A program made the translations under genes and the position numbers. 64,000 nucleotides of DNA from Haliea alexandrii (GTDB taxonomy: Bacteria; Pseudomonadota; Gammaproteobacteria; Pseudomonadales; Halieaceae): the NCBI RefSeq assembly GCF_003719295.1, contig NZ_RFLW01000003.1, positions 471,096 to 535,095 of the forward strand, written 5' to 3'. The notes beneath the pieces were generated by a model. That model saw nothing but the letters and a program-made list of their open reading frames with translations. It did no database searches and had not been told where the DNA came from. Within the stretch, counting starts at the first letter, position 1. Each line of letters begins with the position of its first letter. Of this stretch, positions 18,016 to 26,772 are shown one piece after another.

Positions 18016-18762
18016 GTGGCCGTGGCGAATATTCTGATAATTGACGATGACTTGCTGTTTTGCAAGGTGTTGCGCTATCAACTGGGTGTGCGCAAATACC
18101 ACTGCGAGTTCGTTGACTCCTCTACGCGTGCGCTAAAGCACCTGCAACACGAACCCCGCCCTGACCTTATTATGCTCGACTACTTCCTGGGCGAGCAGGA
18201 CATGAATGGCCTGCAGCTCTGCAGCCAGATTAAAACGATGTGCGACGTGCCGACGATCATGCTCACAGCCAATGACGATGTGCGCACGACGATTTCTTGC
18301 CTGGATGCAGGAGCCGATCAATACATCGTCAAGCCATACGATATTGAAGAACTGACCGCGAGGATTCGCGCGGTACTGCGGCAGCACAGCAGCAACAATC
18401 AGCGCGACAATAGCGCCGCAGCGAGCAGTGTGTTCGAGTGGGAAGCGCTACAACTCGATCCGCTACACCGCACTCTCGGTGCCTTCGGGGAAGAGGTAGC
18501 ACTTTCCGAAAAAGAACTGGCGGTATTATCCATTCTCATGCGCAACGCCGGCAGCGCGGTACAACGCAACGACTTGTACAGCATTGTTTACGGCAGAGAT
18601 TTTGACTCCATGAATCGGGCCATGGATGTTCTGGTCGGGCGTGCCAGAAAGAAACTCAAGTCGCTGACGGACAATTACTGCATTCGCTCGGTACGGGGTG
18701 CAGGGTATGCATTACAGCCTACACGGGCCCGGAGAACACCCTATAAGGAAACCCAATCATGA
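18016..18762 (+). CDS. OmpR/PhoB-type response regulator
   Basis: DNA-binding response regulator of 248 residues. Receiver domain: acidic pair IIDDD at 9-12, phospho-acceptor Asp55 in LIMLDYFLG, and Lys in QYIVKPYD. A C-terminal winged helix (from about residue 135) contains the typical ALSEKELAVLSILMRNAG and the final SVRGAGYAL. I chose the GTG at 18016, which has AAGGA 7 nt upstream; a TTG at 17995 in frame would add seven residues. Its last four bases (ATGA) contain the start of the HPt gene, so it is the output of the phosphorelay encoded by the next two genes. Confidence 0.9.
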   Translation: MAVANILIIDDDLLFCKVLRYQLGVRKYHCEFVDSSTRALKHLQHEPRPDLIMLDYFLGEQDMNGLQLCSQIKTMCDVPTIMLTANDDVRTTISCLDAGADQYIVKPYDIEELTARIRAVLRQHSSNNQRDNSAAASSVFEWEALQLDPLHRTLGAFGEEVALSEKELAVLSILMRNAGSAVQRNDLYSIVYGRDFDSMNRAMDVLVGRARKKLKSLTDNYCIRSVRGAGYALQPTRARRTPYKETQS

Positions 18763-19121
18763 CCACGGAGAAGGCCGTCTTCGACAGTTCGCATCTACCG
18801 CATTCTTTGGAGCTTGACGATTGGGAGGTACTGGCGGATTTCTACGGTACATTTTTACAGCAGCTGGACGCCCTGCTGCTGCTCATTGAACCGCCCTCTC
18901 TGCCAATGTCATTAGATGAACAACGTCACCACGCACACAAGCTGGGTTCCTCCTGCCGTACTGTGGGGGCACACGCCCTGGCTTCCCTGTTCGAGTCTCT
19001 CGAAGCGCTGTGCCGGGACGCGGCAACCGAGGAAACGCGGGAGCAACTGCTCGCAAACATCGTAACACTGGCAAAAACGACCCGGGGCCGTGTCGCATCG
19101 CATCTTGCAGCAGGAGCCTGA
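18759..19121 (+). CDS. Stand-alone HPt phosphotransfer protein
   Basis: Single-domain histidine phosphotransfer protein of 120 residues, predicted all-helical. The phospho-acceptor is His60 in HHAHKLGSSCRTVGA. It should shuttle phosphate between the receiver of the downstream hybrid kinase and Asp55 of the upstream regulator. It overlaps the regulator gene by 4 nt, and the kinase start follows 7 nt after its stop. The motif is HKLGS rather than the commoner HxLKG, a variant seen in other HPt proteins. Confidence 0.85.
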   Translation: MTTEKAVFDSSHLPHSLELDDWEVLADFYGTFLQQLDALLLLIEPPSLPMSLDEQRHHAHKLGSSCRTVGAHALASLFESLEALCRDAATEETREQLLANIVTLAKTTRGRVASHLAAGA

Positions 19122-19128
19122 TACCGGC

Positions 19129-21348
19129 ATGCCCGCCACCAGTGCCATTTTCGAGGCCCTGACCGCCAGCCAACTGGGTGCCATGCGCTGGCGCCGCGGT
19201 GTTGGCGCCATTGCGCTCAACCGTGGCCTGTGTACCGCACTGGAATTGCCTGCAGGCACCAACGCCCTGTCCACAGCGAATTTCGAACGTATGCTCTATG
19301 AGGAGGATCGCGCTCGGGTTATCCGCAGTTTCAATCATCACATCGAGCAGGGTTTACAGGAGACCGTCGAGATTCCGCTGCGCGCACGAACCACGCAAGG
19401 CGGCATACGAAAATTCCAATGCGTGCTCAGTATTGTCACCGATGAAAGTGAATACCAGGACGATGTCATGATCATCCTCCGCGACATGACCGAAGCGGAA
19501 ATAGCACGCACGGAAACACTGCAGAAATCGGAACTGGAGAGGTTGATTATCTCCATCTCCGTCAAACTGCTTGAAGCCCCGATCGAACTGATTGACGCCA
19601 CAATCACCGAGGCGCTGAGTGACACATCAAGCTATGTCGGTGCTGATAGAGCCTACCGGTTCACCTACTACTGGGAGCGGGAAAGCTGTAGCAATACCCA
19701 TGAATGGTGCGCCCAGGGTATCGAGCCACAAATCGATCTCCTGCAGGATATTTCTACCCGGGACCTGCATTTATGGACCAGCAATCACAAGAGCCGCTTG
19801 CCTTTCATTGTCTCCGCCGTGAGCAGCCGCGCGCCGGGTGACGCCCTGCGGGCAATACTCGAACCTCAGGGCATACAGTCACTGGCGACCTTCCCCGAGC
19901 TGCTGGGTGATGATTGTATGGGCTTTATCGGCTTCGACTCGGTAAACAGTGCCCGCCATTACAGCGACGTAGAGATCATGTTGCTGGAATTGCTGGCCGA
20001 CCTGATCACACACACCGAACAGCGACGCCGCCGGGAACAGGAACTACTCGATACGCTTGTATCCCTCAAGGAATCCCGCAACTCGGCCCTCACCATGGCC
20101 GCTGTGGCGAGCTCAGCCAATGAGGCCAAGTCACGCTTCGTTGCCACCATGAGCCATGAAATCCGCACGCCGCTGCACGTCGTTCTCGGCATGACGGAGT
20201 TACTCAAGGGCACAGTGCTGGACGAGAACCAGCGCTCGCTTCTGGATGCACTGGAGTCGTCCGGGCGCAACCTCACGGAGTTGATTGGCGATATTCTGGA
20301 GGTCTCGCGCATCGAAAGTGGCAACCTCGCACTGGAGCCGGTTCCTTTCTCCCTGCCTGACTTGAGTGTCCCGGTGGAGAGAGTACTGCGTCCACTCGCG
20401 GAACGGAAACGCATCAGCCTTGAATTCCAATTGACCACGGGGCTCACCTGCCGCTTTTACAGCGACGCAATCAAGATCCGCCAAGTCATTCAGAACCTCG
20501 TGGCTAACGCCATAAAGTTTACCGAAGCCGGATCAGTGGAGGTTGACCTGTCCGTCACGCAACCCTACAAGAGCACGGCCAAGGACGACTGGCAGTTACG
20601 CATCCGCGTCGCGGATACGGGCATAGGCATGCCGGAAAATGTGCTTGCGCACCTTCATGAGCCCTTTTATCAAGTCAGTGGCGCTGGGCCTGCTCGCGCC
20701 AGTGGCACCGGGCTAGGGCTGGCAATTGTCTATAATTTGGTCAGCGCAATGGGCGGCTCGGTTTCAGTAGACAGCACGCTCGGCTCCGGCTCAACGTTTG
20801 AGGTAACCTTGCCACTGCAGCAAGTGGGCGTACCGGAAGGCGCCGACAGCACCGGCCAAGCTGTCGATGGGCTTTGTGCCGAAACGGACGCAGACCAGCT
20901 TGCCAACACGATCAACGGCAAGCGCCTTCTCCTCGCGGAAGACAACGTGATGAATCAGCGGTTGGTGCAGACACATTTAAAAGGGTTCAGTTGCAAACTG
21001 GAGTTTGCTGAAAACGGCGAAGAAGCCGTTGCAATGGTGGAACAGCGCGACTTCGACCTCATCTTGATGGATTGCCAGATGCCAATCATGAACGGTTTCG
21101 AGGCAACTCGTCGGATCCGCGCGATCTTGCACCAGCAGAACAGGCATCAGCCGGCGGTCCTGGCTGTAACGGCCAACTCAGTGCAGGGCGACCGGGAAAA
21201 ATGCCTGGCCTTTGGTATGGACGCAATGCTGAGCAAGCCATTTTCCCGGCAGGATCTTATAACTGCTGTCGCGCGTTGGATCGCGCCGGCCGCCGTTCAA
21301 CGCCTCCCCGGCGAGGGGATACCCAAAGTTACAAAGACAGTCGTCTAG
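19129..21348 (+). CDS. Cytosolic hybrid sensor histidine kinase (PAS-GAF-HisKA-HATPase-REC)
   Basis: Hybrid kinase of 739 residues without visible transmembrane segments, so it probably senses a cytosolic signal. Domains in order: PAS-like (about 1-130), GAF-like (about 140-300), HisKA with His343 in MSHEIRTPLH, HATPase (NLVANAIKF, ADTGIGMPE, GTGLGLAI) and a C-terminal receiver with Asp648 in LILMDCQMP. The ATG at 19129 has CAGGAG upstream; a GTG at 19090 would overlap the HPt gene. With the two preceding genes it makes a complete His-Asp-His-Asp relay. The signal is unknown. Confidence 0.92.
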   Translation: MPATSAIFEALTASQLGAMRWRRGVGAIALNRGLCTALELPAGTNALSTANFERMLYEEDRARVIRSFNHHIEQGLQETVEIPLRARTTQGGIRKFQCVLSIVTDESEYQDDVMIILRDMTEAEIARTETLQKSELERLIISISVKLLEAPIELIDATITEALSDTSSYVGADRAYRFTYYWERESCSNTHEWCAQGIEPQIDLLQDISTRDLHLWTSNHKSRLPFIVSAVSSRAPGDALRAILEPQGIQSLATFPELLGDDCMGFIGFDSVNSARHYSDVEIMLLELLADLITHTEQRRRREQELLDTLVSLKESRNSALTMAAVASSANEAKSRFVATMSHEIRTPLHVVLGMTELLKGTVLDENQRSLLDALESSGRNLTELIGDILEVSRIESGNLALEPVPFSLPDLSVPVERVLRPLAERKRISLEFQLTTGLTCRFYSDAIKIRQVIQNLVANAIKFTEAGSVEVDLSVTQPYKSTAKDDWQLRIRVADTGIGMPENVLAHLHEPFYQVSGAGPARASGTGLGLAIVYNLVSAMGGSVSVDSTLGSGSTFEVTLPLQQVGVPEGADSTGQAVDGLCAETDADQLANTINGKRLLLAEDNVMNQRLVQTHLKGFSCKLEFAENGEEAVAMVEQRDFDLILMDCQMPIMNGFEATRRIRAILHQQNRHQPAVLAVTANSVQGDREKCLAFGMDAMLSKPFSRQDLITAVARWIAPAAVQRLPGEGIPKVTKTVV

Positions 21349-21532
21349 ATTTGTTACTGTTCCCGACTCTGATTATCGGAGTCCCGCATTAGCGCACCTA
21401 CCTTACTCAACCCAAACGCAAGGCATGACCGCGGCAGAGCAACACCCGGGGAAACTGGAATTGCAGACAGGCGCCGGGATTCCAGACCTTCCTGTGCGCC
21501 GCTGTTTCTGCTTGTAGCGGCCAGCAGCATTG

Positions 21533-22630
21533 TCAGCTTATATTCATTGCATGCGCTGTTTGCGCTCCTCGGCTAGCAGGCAGGCTCGCGCGCGCCGTGT
21601 CACGCAAATACTCCACCGCCAAGGCCTCGGCCACATCGTTCGACGACTGACTGGAGCCATCTGTCCTGCGTAGTACTTCAGTGAGCGTGACGCTGATACG
21701 CTCAATATGCGCTCTCTTCGCTGCCGCCGGCAAGCCGGCACGCTGATAGTGCACGTCGATAATGCCTCCGGCGTTTATCAGAAAATCCGGACAATACAGA
21801 ATGCCGTGCTCCTGTAGGCGCGCACAGTCTTCCGCCGTCGCCAGCTGATTGTTCGCAGCACCAGCCACAATACCTGCGCGCAAAGTATCGATGGTGCGGT
21901 CATTCAACACGGCGCCCATCGCACAAGGCGCCAGTACATCCACTTCCAGGCCGAGTATTTCCGCTGGCGCCACCGGCAGAACGCCGAGCGCCTCCACCGC
22001 GCGAGCCAGATTCGCCTCGTTTACGTCCGCCCCATACACTACGGCCCCGTCCTCGCGCAGATGACGCGCCAGATGATAGCCTACGTGGCCGAGGCCCTGT
22101 ACCGCGACGCGCAAGTCTGCAGTGCTGGCCACACCCAGGCGGTGTTGCGCCGCCGCGCGAATGCCAAGAAAAACACCGTAGGCTGTGCTCGGTGAGGGGT
22201 CGCCACCGTGCTCATTGTCGTCGATACCGCTAACATGAGGTGTGCGTGCGGCCATTCGGCGCAGATCCTCTACACCGGTACCTGAATCCTCCGCGGCTAC
22301 ATAACGCCCGCCTTGGGCATGCACGAAGTCGCCCATCGCTCGCATCAATGCCGACGTCTTGTCGCGCCGCGGGTCGCCAATGATGACCGACTTCCCGCCG
22401 CCCATGGGCAGGCCCGCCAACGCTGATTTGTAGGTCATACCGCGGGAGAGGCGCAGCACATCGTGCAGCGCGTCCGCATCATTGGCATAGGGAAACATGC
22501 GACAGCCACCGACACCCGGCCCGAGGCTGGAATTGTGTACGGCAATAATCGCGCGAAGCCCGGTGGCAGCATCGCTGCCAAAAACAACCAGTTCGTGGCC
22601 ATCCCAGGCGGGGGCCGAAAATACAGTCAT
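21533..22630 (-). CDS. Leucine/valine dehydrogenase (Glu/Leu/Phe/Val dehydrogenase family)
   Basis: NAD-dependent amino acid dehydrogenase of 365 residues. The catalytic region is GLPMGGGKSVIIGDP (active-site Lys), AAEDSGTGVEDL follows, and the Rossmann motif is VQGLGHVGYHLARHL. Size and motifs fit leucine dehydrogenase, which deaminates branched-chain amino acids to 2-oxoacids, rather than glutamate dehydrogenase. It lies 30 nt downstream of the oxidoreductase fusion on the same strand, so deamination and oxidative decarboxylation of the resulting oxoacid are probably co-expressed. Confidence 0.9.
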   Translation of the reverse strand: MTVFSAPAWDGHELVVFGSDAATGLRAIIAVHNSSLGPGVGGCRMFPYANDADALHDVLRLSRGMTYKSALAGLPMGGGKSVIIGDPRRDKTSALMRAMGDFVHAQGGRYVAAEDSGTGVEDLRRMAARTPHVSGIDDNEHGGDPSPSTAYGVFLGIRAAAQHRLGVASTADLRVAVQGLGHVGYHLARHLREDGAVVYGADVNEANLARAVEALGVLPVAPAEILGLEVDVLAPCAMGAVLNDRTIDTLRAGIVAGAANNQLATAEDCARLQEHGILYCPDFLINAGGIIDVHYQRAGLPAAAKRAHIERISVTLTEVLRRTDGSSQSSNDVAEALAVEYLRDTARASLPASRGAQTAHAMNIS

Positions 22631-22660
22631 GATGGTTCCTCTCCGGCTGCCTGTGTTGGG

Positions 22661-25600
22661 TCAGGCAGCATTGACAATAGTGACCGTGGCCACGGCTTCG
22701 CCGCGAAAGCGACGCAGAAGCTGGGTGCGCTGCCCGGCCAGCTGCTCACGGTTGCGGTCCTTGACGTGGCCGAAGCCGCGCAGCCGGGCGGGCAGCGACG
22801 CCAGCTCCACCGCATCCGCGTAATTTTCGTCACTCAGACCGGAGAGCAACTCGTCAAGCAGGGTGAGGTAGTCATCAATGTCCGCGCGCTCCTGCCGACG
22901 TTCGGCGGTATAGCCGAAAATATCAAAGCGTGTTCCACGCAGCCTCCGCAGCCGGGCGAGCCAGCCAAAGGCGGTCAGCATCCACGGGCCGAACTCCTGC
23001 TTGATCAGGTGGCCGGTAGCGGGGTCGCGCTTGCTGAACAAGGGCGGCGCCAGGTTGAAACGCAGTTCAAAATCGCCATCAAACTGCTGCTCGAGCTTGC
23101 GCAGGAACTCGCCGTTGCTGTACAACCTGGCCACTTCGTACTCGTCCTTGTAGGCCATCAGTTTGTGGAGCACCCGGGCCACGGTGGCGCTGAGGCTACC
23201 CGGCTGTTCTGCCCGGGGGTCCGCAGCACGCACGCGATTCACCTGTTGCCGGTAGCGCTCCGCGTAGGCCGCATCCTGGTAGTCCGCAAGACGCGCTGCG
23301 CGGTCGACAACAATCTCTTCCACCAACTCGAGGCGCGATGCCGCGGGCGGGGCCAGCTCATCCACCAGCGCCAGCACGCGCTGGGGCTGATCGGCACAGC
23401 GGCGTCCCCACAGGAATGCCTGTTTATTGAAATTGACGGCCACCGCATTCAACTCGATGGCCTCCTCCAGCGCGGCGGCGGAAACCGGCACCAGACCCTG
23501 CTGCCAGGCGTAGCCAAGCAGGAACAGGTTCGCGGCTATGGAGTCGCCCAGCAGCTGTGTGGCGATGCGTGTTGCATCAATGAAGAACGCCGCCGAGTCG
23601 CCGACCTCGTCACTCACCTTGGCTTTCATGGCGCTGGTGGGGAAGCGCGCATCCGGGTCGAGAATAAAGGCTGAGGTGGGCACTTCGGCATCGTTGACCA
23701 CGGCGTGGGTGCGGCCGTGCGCCACCTTGCCCAGTGCTTCATAGGTGGAAGTCACCACCAGGTCACAACCGAGCAGCAAGTCGGCCTCTCCGGCGGGAAT
23801 ACGCACCGCCTTGATGTCTTCCTGATTGGCGCTGACCCGCACATGACTGACCACGGCACCAAACTTCTGCGCCAGGCCCGTCTGGTTCATGGTCGCACAA
23901 CCCTTGCCTTCAATGTGTGCCGCCATGGCCACCAGGGCGGTAATGGTCAGCACACCGGTGCCGCCCACGCCGGTCACCACCGTGTTCCAGGGCCGCTCAA
24001 GCTCTGGTAACTGCGGCTCGGGAAGTGGGTCGAACAGGCCTTCCGCGCCACCGCCGGCACCCTCGGGCTTGCGCAACGACCCACCAATGACCGAAACGAA
24101 ACTCGGGCAGAAACCATTCGCGCAGCTGTAGTCTTTGTTGCAGGAGCTCTGGTCAATCTTGCGTTTGCGGCCCAGTTCGGTGGCCTTCGGCAGCACCGAC
24201 AGGCAGTTGGACTTGATGCTGCAATCCCCGCAGCCCTCGCACACCGCATCGTTGATAAACAGGCGCTTGGCCGGGTCTTCCAACTGGCCCTTTTTACGCC
24301 GACGGCGCTTTTCCGCCGCGCAGGTTTGTACGTAAACGATGACCGATGTGCCGTTATACTCCCGCAGCTCGCGCTGCAAGGCATCCATCTCACGGCGATC
24401 ATGCAGGCTGAAGTAACTGGTGACACCGTGGAACTGGCCGCTCCAGGCTTCCGGGTGGTCACTGACCAGGGCGATACGCTGCACACCCTCGGCAGCAACC
24501 TGGCGTATCAGGTCACCTACCGACAAACTGCCATCAATGGGCTGGCCACCCGTCATGGCGACCGCATCGTTATAGAGAATCTTATAGGTAATGTTCACAC
24601 CGGCGGCAACCGCGGCCCGAATGGCGAGAATGCCCGAGTGGAAGTAGGTGCCATCACCCAGGTTCTGAAAGACGTGCCGGGTGTCAGTGAACGGCGCCTG
24701 GCCAATCCACGTCGCCCCCTCGCCACCCATCTGCGTGAACGTATGGGTTTGCCGGTCAGGCATCCAGGTGGCCATGTAATGGCAGCCTATGCCGCCAAAG
24801 GCGTGGCTGCCTTCAGGCACTTTGGTCGAGGTATTGTGGGGGCAGCCGGAACAGAAGTGCGGCACGCGCTCGATGGTGTCCCGCGGCTGGGCGAGTGAGC
24901 GCTCCTTGTCCTCGATCCAGCGAATACGCTGATCCATGGTTTCCGACTGATAGAAGCGGCGGATACGACTGGCGATCGCCAGCGCCACCATCGCCGGCGT
25001 CAACTCGGCCAGGTTGGGCAGGAGGTCCCTGCCGGCTTCATCAAACTCGCCGATCACGCGGGGGCGCGCCGCCACCGGATAATTGTACAGCTGGCCGGTC
25101 AGCTGGTCTTCGATGATGGAACGCTTTTCCTCCACCACCAGAATCTCCTCCAAACCTTCGGCGAAGTCATGGGTCATGCGCGGCTCGAGGGGCCAGGGCA
25201 TGCCGACCTTGTAGACGCGCAGACCGATTTCGGCGGCCACCGCATCGTCGATACCCATGTCCTCCAGCGCCTGCATGACGTCCAGATAGGCCTTGCCGGA
25301 GGTGATAATACCCAGCCGCGGGTTAGGGCAATCCACTACCACACGGTTGATGCCGTTGACACGGGCGAACTCCCGCGCCGCATAGATCTTGAACTTGTTG
25401 AGCCGCAACTCCTGCTCCAGCGGCTTGTCCGGCCAGCGCGCGTGCACGCCATCGGCGGGCATCTGGAAGTCTTCGGGCATGACGATGTTGATACGGTCGG
25501 GGTCGATGTCCGCAGAAATGGCGGAATCCATGTTTTCGGTAATGGCTTTCAACGCCACCCAACAGCCGCTATAGCGCGATAATTCCCAGCCGAAGATGCC

Positions 25601-26164
25601 CAGGTCGAGTACTTCCTGCACATTGGCCGGGCTCAACACGGGCACCGAGGCACCGATGAACATGTGCTCCGACTGGTGCGGCAATGTCGAGGACTTGCAG
25701 GCATGATCATCCCCTGCCACCGCCAGCACACCGCCGTAGCGCGATGTGCCAAATGCATTGGCATGCTTGATCACATCCATGCTGCGATCAACCCCCGGCC
25801 CCTTGCCATACCACATGCCGAACACGCCATCGTAACGCGCGCCGGCAAACAGGTTGGTCTGCTGGCTGCCCCAGACCGAAGTCGCCGCCAGATCTTCGTT
25901 CAACCCCGCCTGAAAGTGAATATTGTGACGCTTGAGCCAGGGTTCGGCTTTCCACATGGCCTGGTCAACGCCACCCACGGGGGAGCCGCGATAGCCGGAT
26001 ATAAAGCCCGCCGTATTGAGCCCGGCGCGGCGATCGCGCTGCTGCTGCAACATGGGCAGCCTGACCAGTGCTTCAATCCCGGTCATGTAGGCGCGCGCCG
26101 TGTCGAGGGCGTACTTGTCGTCCAGCGATACTTTTCTGAGAGCGTTGCGGTTGTCGGTTGCCAT
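22661..26164 (-). CDS. Indolepyruvate ferredoxin oxidoreductase-type fusion (2-oxoacid oxidoreductase)
   Basis: Very large (1167 residues) CoA-dependent 2-oxoacid oxidoreductase with IorA-type and IorB-type parts in one chain. The N-terminal half holds the pyrimidine-binding region (YRGSPVGGVDQAMW, AGLNEDLAATSVWGSQQ) and the thiamine-diphosphate domain (GGEGATWIGQAPF, NDAVAMTGGQ). Next come iron-sulfur cysteines in CEGCGDCSIKSNC and CNKDYSCANGFC. The C-terminal gamma domain begins VTGVGGTGVLTI. It should decarboxylate aryl or branched-chain 2-oxoacids to acyl-CoA. The ATG at 26164 has GGAG 8 nt upstream. It is first in an operon with leucine dehydrogenase and divergent from an Lrp-family regulator. 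Confidence 0.92.
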   Translation of the reverse strand: MATDNRNALRKVSLDDKYALDTARAYMTGIEALVRLPMLQQQRDRRAGLNTAGFISGYRGSPVGGVDQAMWKAEPWLKRHNIHFQAGLNEDLAATSVWGSQQTNLFAGARYDGVFGMWYGKGPGVDRSMDVIKHANAFGTSRYGGVLAVAGDDHACKSSTLPHQSEHMFIGASVPVLSPANVQEVLDLGIFGWELSRYSGCWVALKAITENMDSAISADIDPDRINIVMPEDFQMPADGVHARWPDKPLEQELRLNKFKIYAAREFARVNGINRVVVDCPNPRLGIITSGKAYLDVMQALEDMGIDDAVAAEIGLRVYKVGMPWPLEPRMTHDFAEGLEEILVVEEKRSIIEDQLTGQLYNYPVAARPRVIGEFDEAGRDLLPNLAELTPAMVALAIASRIRRFYQSETMDQRIRWIEDKERSLAQPRDTIERVPHFCSGCPHNTSTKVPEGSHAFGGIGCHYMATWMPDRQTHTFTQMGGEGATWIGQAPFTDTRHVFQNLGDGTYFHSGILAIRAAVAAGVNITYKILYNDAVAMTGGQPIDGSLSVGDLIRQVAAEGVQRIALVSDHPEAWSGQFHGVTSYFSLHDRREMDALQRELREYNGTSVIVYVQTCAAEKRRRRKKGQLEDPAKRLFINDAVCEGCGDCSIKSNCLSVLPKATELGRKRKIDQSSCNKDYSCANGFCPSFVSVIGGSLRKPEGAGGGAEGLFDPLPEPQLPELERPWNTVVTGVGGTGVLTITALVAMAAHIEGKGCATMNQTGLAQKFGAVVSHVRVSANQEDIKAVRIPAGEADLLLGCDLVVTSTYEALGKVAHGRTHAVVNDAEVPTSAFILDPDARFPTSAMKAKVSDEVGDSAAFFIDATRIATQLLGDSIAANLFLLGYAWQQGLVPVSAAALEEAIELNAVAVNFNKQAFLWGRRCADQPQRVLALVDELAPPAASRLELVEEIVVDRAARLADYQDAAYAERYRQQVNRVRAADPRAEQPGSLSATVARVLHKLMAYKDEYEVARLYSNGEFLRKLEQQFDGDFELRFNLAPPLFSKRDPATGHLIKQEFGPWMLTAFGWLARLRRLRGTRFDIFGYTAERRQERADIDDYLTLLDELLSGLSDENYADAVELASLPARLRGFGHVKDRNREQLAGQRTQLLRRFRGEAVATVTIVNAA

Positions 26165-26246
26165 AATCACTGCTCCTGCACGGACCTGAGATTCTGCGCC
26201 AGACGGAGAGGATTTGTTATTTGATTTGGTGGCCTTTTACACGATA

Positions 26247-26267
26247 TTGTGCATAAATTATGCAACA
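26247..26267. promoter_or_regulatory. Palindromic operator between oxidoreductase and Lrp-family gene
   Basis: TGCATAA at 26250-26256 and TTATGCA at 26258-26264 form a perfect 7-1-7 palindrome centred on an A; the imperfect arms extend to 26247 and 26267. It lies between the two divergent starts in an AT-rich patch. Lrp/AsnC proteins bind such palindromes, so it is the probable operator of the adjacent regulator. Confidence 0.6.
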
Positions 26268-26297
26268 GTTAAGCAATTATAGGGTTAAACAACCATC

Positions 26298-26765
26298 ATG
26301 CTCGCCCCTCAGGACATTGAGATACTGAAACTGCTGCAACGGGATGCCACCACGAGCACCGCCAGCATCGCCGACAGGATCAACCTGTCCCAGTCACCCT
26401 GCTGGCGGCGCATCAACCGTCTGGAAGAGGAGGGTATTATCCGGCGGCGGGTCGCCCTGCTGGATCGCGCACAGCTGGGTATGGATGTGGTGGTGTTCGC
26501 CACCATCAACCTGACCGCCACCGGTCGCCAGAACCTGGTGAGCTTCGAAACCGAAATCGTCGATCACCCCGAAGTGGTCGAGTGCTATACCATGACCGGC
26601 ATCTGGGACTACATGCTGAAGATTGTTACCCGCGACATTCGCCACTACGAAGACTTCGTGCGCAACACGCTGACCACCAGTCCCGGCATTCGAGAGCTGC
26701 ACTCCCACATGGCGGTGACTGAAATCAAGAACACCACCGAATTACCGCTGGATACCCAGCTCTAG
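26298..26765 (+). CDS. Lrp/AsnC-family transcriptional regulator
   Basis: Regulator of 155 residues. The N-terminal helix-turn-helix reads DIEILKLLQRDATTSTASIADRINLSQSPCWRRINRLEEEGII, and a C-terminal RAM ligand domain includes ECYTMTGIWDYMLKIVTRD. Such proteins sense amino acids. Divergence from the leucine dehydrogenase/oxidoreductase operon, with a palindrome between, suggests that it activates branched-chain or aromatic amino acid catabolism, as BkdR-type regulators do. It may also read into the aminotransferase gene 7 nt downstream. Confidence 0.92.
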   Translation: MLAPQDIEILKLLQRDATTSTASIADRINLSQSPCWRRINRLEEEGIIRRRVALLDRAQLGMDVVVFATINLTATGRQNLVSFETEIVDHPEVVECYTMTGIWDYMLKIVTRDIRHYEDFVRNTLTTSPGIRELHSHMAVTEIKNTTELPLDTQL

Positions 26766-26772
26766 GACGCGC

